DNA of 64,000 nucleotides from Limonium bicolor (taxonomy: Eukaryota; Streptophyta; Magnoliopsida; Caryophyllales; Plumbaginaceae). Both the position numbers and the translations under genes were made by a program. The notes beneath the pieces were generated by a model. That model made no database searches, was not told the origin of the DNA, and was given only the letters and a program-made list of their open reading frames with translations. How positions within the stretch are numbered: the first letter of the stretch is position 1; every line of letters begins with the position of its first letter. Location of the stretch: the NCBI GenBank assembly GCA_023374045.1, contig CM041783.1, forward strand, positions 126,233,503-126,297,502, in the 5' to 3' direction. Positions 58,771 through 64,000 of this stretch are shown piece by piece.

Positions 58771-60334
58771 CAAGGTACCAATGATAAGTAAGGAAAGAAA
58801 CTTAAATTAATGAAGAGTAAATAAATAATGGGTAAGTATAAGAAGTGTAAGGACATAGTAAGTAAGAGTTAGGAAACGTAATGGGAATATGAGTTGAGAT
58901 AATTATAGATAGTTAATCACTCGATTACATGTGTACTATAGGACTTGATTTGTGAGCACCGAAGGAAAGTCGGATTACAAGTACGACGGTGAACGGTATG
59001 AATTCCTCATGCCCCGTATGCTATCTTGGTTACTCTGATTTGTGTGTTATGTGCTAATTGATCACCAAATAAGATAAAATGCACGAATCAAAGTTATCAT
59101 GATTACTTGTGAATATGTAGTGTTGTATGTTGTGAATATTCTCCCTAAACCTTAGTTTGTGTAATTCATGAAATGTATGGATGATGATGAATGTGTGTAT
59201 GTATGATATATTGTATTGTGACCGAATGTGTTTGTGATTGGACTTCTAACTGATTCCTAACAAGCTAACCAATCTAACTTAAATTGGTAATTAAAATGGA
59301 ATGAGTAGAAGTCCGATATAGTTTCGGCCACGCGTGAGGATGAGAAGACACAAGAGGTTGGATCCGATTCCTGACTCTTAAACTGGTCCGCGGCCCAAAT
59401 CCCTTAAGTGGGTAGCATCGCGGATTGGTGAGTCAAGTAAATCCCGTAGGTGGAACGGTGTTGTCCCCGGCCCGGAGGTCATACCGACTTAACATGAGTA
59501 TGAATAAGTAAGTAAGAATGAGTAAGTAAGTAGATGGAAGTAAGTAGTAAAAAGTAAGAATAAGTATGTGTAATGAGTAAAAGAGTAACAAGCATTCCGA
59601 TTAACCCGGATGCGTAATTTGGCTAACACGATGAAGGTAAGTAAGTGTGTGTGCTATCGTATTGCTATCTTGAATTGTGTAATGAATTGTATATGCATGT
59701 ATGTTGTATGCAAAGCATGTACGTATGATAAAAATGAACTGCATGCCTATTTGACCGTAATTAGTCGGCGTGCCTTAGCTAGCACGCGGTATATGCGGAG
59801 TTCATGCGCAGCTTTTGCTGAGCCCCTTGGGGCTATGTTTTTACTACACGTAGGTACAAGAGAAGGATGAAGACTGTGAAGAGATGTAGCTTTGTTTCTT
59901 TTTGTCTGTAAACAATGAATTATAAATGGTGTACTAAGTAGTACACGGCTGTAGCTTTTGATAGCCGGTGTACCATGGGGTACACCTTTTTGGATAATGA
60001 AAGGATGGAGCATTGGTATAGATGAGTAGTTGTTAATCTCATTATTTTTGGGTAGATTGGAAACGGGAATGTAATCGATTACACTTTAAATACTCGGTAA
60101 TCCAGGGTTGTAAGTATGTTATATTTTCGGAAGTGGTAAGTAATTGTAGAAGCTCGGTATACTTTGATCATCAGACCGTGACTGTAAGTAAGGTAAGCCT
60201 AGCTAATTGTATGGGCGGTTAGCGGTGTTGTACCACCCGCCGTAGTAAGTAGTAGTCTTCCGCTGTGAACTGATAGGATTAAGAGGATGATTGGACGGTA
60301 AGCCTAGGATTAACGGTAAGGGTGTTACAAAAAG

Positions 60335-60346
60335 TGGTATCAGAGC
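60335..60346 (+). other. Primer binding site of D (tRNA-iMet) with hairpin
   Basis: TGGTATCAGAGC, 5 nt after the LTR. CAGAGC (60341-60346) can pair with GCTCTG (60355-60360), so part of the PBS can be sequestered in a hairpin. Confidence 0.9.
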
Positions 60347-61221
60347 GTAGTTATGCTCTGATGTCCTTAGTTACCGAGCATAGGGATTACCGAGTTAGGA
60401 TTTCAACCGTCTTAAGACGGATACTTAGAAACCTAACTAGGAACTACCGTTATTAATAACGGATACCCTTGACGTTCTTAGGAACGATACCTTGTTTAAA
60501 TTCCAAGACCTTTAGGTCATATCTTGCAAAGCCTAATGTGAATGCTAAATGTTCAGATGTCAGGACGAGGTCAAGGCCGACCTAGGGGAGAGACATCTGA
60601 CGGACCTGGCGCGCAGACGATAGCAGAGATCGTCACCGCCACGGTAGCATAAATGCTACCCAAGTAATTACCGCGATGCAACAAACTCAGCAAAATCAGC
60701 AAACACAAGCGGGGCCAATCCCTCCCCATCCACCTAGAGAAGCCAACTGGGTAAAAGCTGTAGCGGAACTCTGCCCTCCTTGCTTTAGGGGTGAGAGTGA
60801 TCCGGCTAAGCTAGAAGCCTATATCTCCGAGATGGAGACGGCGTTCGAAACCCTCGAAGCTCCTGCTGGAGTTCGAGTTAGAGTTACTGCCTACTATCTG
60901 AAAGATGCAGCCATGGATTGGTGGAAGCTGGACAAGCATGAGCATGTCAACGACCCAACCTTCGACTGGGAGTCCTTTGCCTCACTCCTCCGTTCCAAAT
61001 ACTACTCGGAGCATGTGAAAACCAAGAAAAGGCTAGAGCTGGATGCCTTGAAGATAACAGGGAAGATGTCTGTCAACGAGTATTACCAAACCTTCACTTT
61101 TATCCTCCGTCTTCTACCCGACCTAGGGTACACTGGCCAGGTGTTGGTCGATCGCTTCTATGGCGGTCTGAGCCATCGCCTTCGGTACGGTATGGGCTAC
61201 ACACGAATTACCTCCCTACAG

Positions 61222-61325
61222 GTAAAAATCGATTAACCCTTAGTATCATTTCAATTCCTTGAATTCCTTGAATCTTTTCCTAATCTTTCTTTAATAAGAT
61301 TCCCGGCTAATACCTGAAACTCCAG
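61222..61325 (+). other. D intron 1 (within gag)
   Basis: 104 bp, CTACAG/GTAAAA to ACTCCAG/GAG, phase 0. Contains the stop TAA (61234-61236) that would end unspliced gag. Confidence 0.75.
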
Positions 61326-61605
61326 GAGTGTTATCACGCGGCTTCTCGTGTTGAGATCACTTGCCAACTACGGGATGAAGAAACCGCGCTGAAGCGCAAA
61401 GCCAACAAAAAGAACACCAATGGCGAGGAGCAGAACCAGGGTAAGAGCTGGAAAAAGAAGAGGGGGAATTTCTTTCAGCAATCCCAAAAGAAATTCCCAA
61501 GTGAGAGCAGTGCCCACGCTGAGCAGGGAAAACCAGTTGAGCTGCTTCAACTAGGTTCTTCTGCACCGGTGGCCGCAAAGCCACTGAGATCACACCCACC
61601 TAAGG

Positions 61606-61690
61606 GTAAACTTCTATTCCTAAATCGTATTCGTACAAGTACCATATCTAGTATATCCACGCACACATGTTCTAACCCTCTAAACCTCAG
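61606..61690 (+). other. D intron 2 (within gag)
   Basis: 85 bp, AAGG/GTAAAC to AACCTCAG/GTT, phase 1. A CTAAC branch-point-like string (61673-61677) precedes the acceptor. Removing it joins the linker to the zinc-knuckle exon in frame. Confidence 0.75.
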
Positions 61691-62171
61691 GTTCTGGCTC
61701 CGGTTTCACCAAAACCTTCTCTGATGGCCGCACCTATGTGTGCAGGAAGTGCAACCAAGACCATCCCGGCAAGGACTGCTATGGGAGAGAAATCAAGTAC
61801 TACAATTGCCAGAAACCGGGACATACAGCCAACAGATGCCCTGAGAATGCCAAGCAAAAAGGGAACTTCCAAAGCTACAAGCAAAGGGAAGGCAAGGAGG
61901 TTGCATCTGGCGATGCACCGACCCAACAGGCACCACAGGGACAGGGATCCCGGGGTCCTCCGAGGGGCGCACCCCAGAGGCAGCCTGTCTTGCACGTCAT
62001 AGACCGTGATGGGTCCGGTTCAAAGTCCGACCCAGGTAATTATCCGAACCTTTAATCCTTGAAGAAGCATGTCTAAGTAATAGAGTAACCGTATGAGTGA
62101 ATGCATGAGTAAATGAATTGAAGTGTGTATTGAGCATGAAATGAAGTAGTTGAAACTAGTACTCACCGTAG

Positions 62172-62930
62172 ATGAAATTTATAACCATAGGAAGCTTTAG
62201 TATCTGTTATCCGATACCGGTAAACCTGAATCAAGAAGAGATCGACATCACCAATCACTACTACACCAGAGAACAGTGTCAGGTCATCCGACCAGGTATG
62301 ATTCTATTAAGGGAATACTTGACACCCGAAGCCCAAATTCCAATCATCCGACGATGCAACGAGCTAGGAACGGGTCAAGGTGGATTTTATACACCCGAAT
62401 TCCCCGGTGGAGCGAAGATGAAGCTGAAAATGATGTGCTTGTGAAAGGACTGAAATCCTTATACCAAGACATACCAAGAGACATGAACACGAGACAGAGC
62501 AACGCCACCGACAATACCTCTAGAGTTTTAGACACTTGTCACACAAGCAATAGAACTTGCACAACAATGCGAACATGAACCGATTCCCGCACTTGAAGCG
62601 GACCTCTGTATCGTCAACTTCTATGAGAAAGAAGGACGACTTGGGTTACACCAAGACAAGGACGAGACAGCGGAATCCCTCGAACGAGGAGTGCCCGTAG
62701 TGTCTTGGTCCATTGGTGATGACGCCGTATTTATGTATAGCAAGCAGAAGCGTGTGGACCTCGTAGAGAAATTGGTATTGAGATCAGGAGATGTCCTAAT
62801 CATGGGTGGAAAATCTAGGATGCTGTATCATGGGATCAACAAGATCAAACTGAATTCGGCACCGCCGGTAATAATCAATGCCACACACATGAAACCAGGA
62901 CGCCTGAACCTTACCTTTAGAAAGTATTAA
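62172..62930 (+). pseudogene. AlkB/ALKBH1-like 2-oxoglutarate Fe(II) dioxygenase in a retrotransposon
   Basis: AlkB-family enzymes remove methyl groups from DNA or RNA bases using Fe(II) and 2-oxoglutarate. From ATG 62172 one frame runs 252 codons. Visible: IRPGMILLREYLTPEAQ, then GGFYTPEFPGGAKMKLKMMC (nucleotide-recognition lid wording of plant ALKBH1-like proteins), LCIVNFYEKEGRLGLHQDKD with iron ligands His160 and Asp162 (codons 62649, 62655), SGDVLIMGGKSRMLYHG with His220 (62829), and RLNLTFR (Arg244-Arg250), an exact RxNxTxR 2-oxoglutarate site. The frame is unshifted but holds TGA at 62442, 62451 and 62484 and TAG at 62529, so this copy is dead unless read through. It has no intron, unlike typical host genes, which suggests capture from cDNA. 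It may start at ATG 62172 or as an exon at 62191 fused to gag. The AlkB identity is secure; its role in the element is inference. Confidence 0.9.
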
Positions 62931-62999
62931 CCTTAAAGTATCATGTAATGTACTAGTAACGTGTAGTAGGGACACGATATGTATGATGGATGGTTTATC

Positions 63000-63005
63000 A
63001 ATAAA
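63000..63005 (+). terminator. Possible poly(A) signal after the AlkB exon
   Basis: AATAAA, 70 nt after the AlkB stop, with an upstream TGTAATGTA (62945-62953). Could end a gag-AlkB transcript inside intron 3. In an AT-rich stretch chance is possible. Confidence 0.35.
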
Positions 63006-63070
63006 TAACAGTGTTGATTTAAATCCACTTGTGTCCACCATCAATACTTATCCAATTGTGACTTGAATAG

Positions 63071-64000
63071 GTTGTGGACTCGGTACCGAAGGTAACCTGA
63101 GTATCCTCACCAAAGCACAAGCCGGTAGAAGCGGCACTATCTTAACGGGAACCTTCCCAGTGAATGGCATTGATGCCAATGTATTATTCGACTTCGGCGC
63201 CTCTCACACTTTCGTATCACCATCTTTCATGAAGAGGTAGAAGCTAGATGCGGATGAGCTACCGAATTTTGTGGTTACTCTCCCATCGAAGGAGCGAGTG
63301 AAGTGCACCAAGTATTATCAATTAGCCACCATAGAAATCAAAAACGAAGTGTTTCCCATCTCCTTCATCGAGTTTAATGGATTGGGATTCGACTTAATCA
63401 TCGGAATGAATTGGTTGGAGCGGCACAAGGGTAGAATCCTCTGCGCCGAGCATCGATTGCTGCTCAAGAGTCCTTCAGGGGTTACCGTATCTTACCGCCA
63501 GAGACCGAGAGAGCCTTCGACCACACTCATATCTGCTATGGCGATGTACCGGGATCTCAAAAAGGGCCATGAAGTGTATCTATGTTATGTACAAGACCTG
63601 GAGAGAGATCCAGAGTTCAGTGAGGATGTACCAATTGTATCCGAATTCCCTGATGTATTCCCTAAGGAGCTACCCGGCATGCCACCACCGAGAGCAGTGG
63701 AATTTGAAATTGATCTTTTGCCAGGTACCGGTCCCATTGCTAGGGCACCGTACCGCATGGCACCTGCTGAAATGACTGAGCTGAAAGAACAATTACAAGA
63801 CCTACTTGATAAAGGGTTTATATGCCCGAGCGTATCACCCTGGGGAGCACCGGTCCTCTTTGTGAAGAAGAAGGACGGTAGCCTCCGACTTTGTATTGAC
63901 TACCGCGAGCTGAATGCGGTTACAGTCAAAAATAAATACCCATTGCCACGCATTGACGACCTATTCGACCAGCTGAAAGGAGCATCAGTCTTCTCCAAGA
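63071..64000 (+). pseudogene. pol: D protease and reverse transcriptase (runs off window)
   Basis: Processes the polyprotein and copies RNA to DNA. Read from the acceptor at 63071 (phase 1) the frame stays open to the window end except for one TAG at 63238-63240. The protease shows DFGASHTFVSP (catalytic Asp, about 63190) and, downstream, [14 protein letters not shown] begins with PREL-type text ([20 protein letters not shown]), then [20 protein letters not shown] (the clade usually has Arg, not Cys, after GFI) and [11 protein letters not shown], stopping before the YxDD box at 64000. RNase H, integrase and chromodomain should follow outside. A single nonsense codon and no frameshift suggest limited decay. 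Confidence 0.9.

Larger units (their letters stand above)
56394..60329 (+). repeat. 5' LTR of element D
   Basis: 3936 bp, TGAAATACCCC to AAGGGTGTTACA. Shares with LTR E the stem-loop (56538-56567), the ATGGG-N5-CCCAT hairpin (57139-57153), a pyrimidine-rich leader (about 56800-57120) and donor-like GAGGTAAAA (57206). The palindrome array is at 58280-58681. Confidence 0.9.
60557..62035 (+). pseudogene. gag: D gag (capsid/nucleocapsid), three exons
   Basis: Structural protein of the particle. An ATG at 60557 opens an N-terminal segment (MSGRGQGRPRGE), but TAA at 60650 and a 1-nt shift near 60660 break it; the clean frame starts at ATG 60676. Exon 1 (to 61221) carries the gag core (AYYLKDAAMDWWK, LLRSKYYSEHVKTKKRLE). 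Exon 2 (61326-61605) is a basic linker. Exon 3 (61691-62035) has zinc knuckle one (CRKCNQDHPGKDC) and a damaged second knuckle in which the first Cys is Tyr (YYNCQKPGHTANRC). Exons join in frame only after removal of the introns at 61222-61325 (phase 0) and 61606-61690 (phase 1). Unspliced RNA would stop at 61236, before the knuckles. Which start is used is uncertain. Confidence 0.8.
62036..63070 (+). other. D intron 3, containing the AlkB exon
   Basis: 1035 bp, CCCAG/GTAATT to GAATAG/GTTGTG, phase 1. Removing it fuses gag exon 3 in frame to the protease. An internal acceptor (ACCATAG/GAAGC, 62190/62191) instead joins gag in frame to the AlkB coding sequence. The two products would be mutually exclusive. 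Confidence 0.65.
56394..64000 (+). mobile_element. Element D: Tekay/Del-like chromovirus with gag-pol introns and AlkB
   Basis: Forward Ty3/gypsy element inserted in LTR C (5 bp before it: CTTGT, 56389-56393). It extends beyond the window. Parts: 3936-bp 5' LTR (56394-60329), tRNA-iMet PBS, gag in three exons, an intron holding an AlkB-type dioxygenase, then protease and RT up to the window end. RT wording ([20 protein letters not shown]) is typical of the Tekay/Del clade of chromoviruses. Because the 3' LTR is not visible, insertion age cannot be judged here. Confidence 0.9.

Overview
This window is plant repeat DNA. It looks like a heterochromatic stretch of a large-genome angiosperm, probably a eudicot (inference; the species cannot be read from it). 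I find no convincing host gene. Almost every base can be assigned to LTR retrotransposons nested inside one another, plus one decayed CACTA transposon.

Layout. 1-2201: end of an old forward LTR (I). 2202-3529: decayed Athila-type fragment (K) with PBS and gag. 3670-4930: CACTA TNP2 transposase remnant, minus strand. A minus-strand Tekay/Del-like chromovirus (A) is inserted in the CACTA at 4931. Its 3' LTR is split over 4931-6940, 20046-21454 and 50070-51051, and its decayed pol lies at 51427-53282. An Athila element (J, 6941-20040, minus, TSD GTACC) sits in that LTR. So does a roughly 5.7-kb solo LTR (H, 21455-50064, TSD AAACG), which itself holds two more elements. These are E (23685-37954, TSD TCAAG; 4.3-kb LTRs, tRNA-iMet PBS, no coding capacity) and G (39504-48110, TSD GTTAG; two 1793-bp LTRs, Ogre/Tat-like PBS, non-coding internal region of tandem repeats). 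A second nest starts in A's pol: LTR fragment B (53283-54116) is interrupted by LTR fragment C (54117-56393), which is interrupted by forward element D (56394 to beyond 64000).

The most interesting unit is D. Its gag-pol frame is interrupted by three GT-AG introns that each preserve the reading frame. The third (62036-63070) contains a 2-oxoglutarate/Fe(II) dioxygenase of the AlkB/ALKBH1 type, with the HxD...H and RxNxTxR signatures. An internal acceptor at 62190/62191 would fuse it in frame to gag, and an AATAAA lies about 70 nt after its stop. The far acceptor at 63070/63071 would instead join gag to protease-RT in frame. This looks like a retroelement that captured a nucleic-acid demethylase as an alternative terminal exon. 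This copy carries four nonsense codons in the AlkB frame and one in protease.

A second pattern crosses families. LTRs of I, J, E, C, D and G (and the J 3' non-coding region) carry arrays of GTCCG/CGGAC palindromes. The sequences differ between families, but in I, J, E and D successive units are about 70-73 bp apart.
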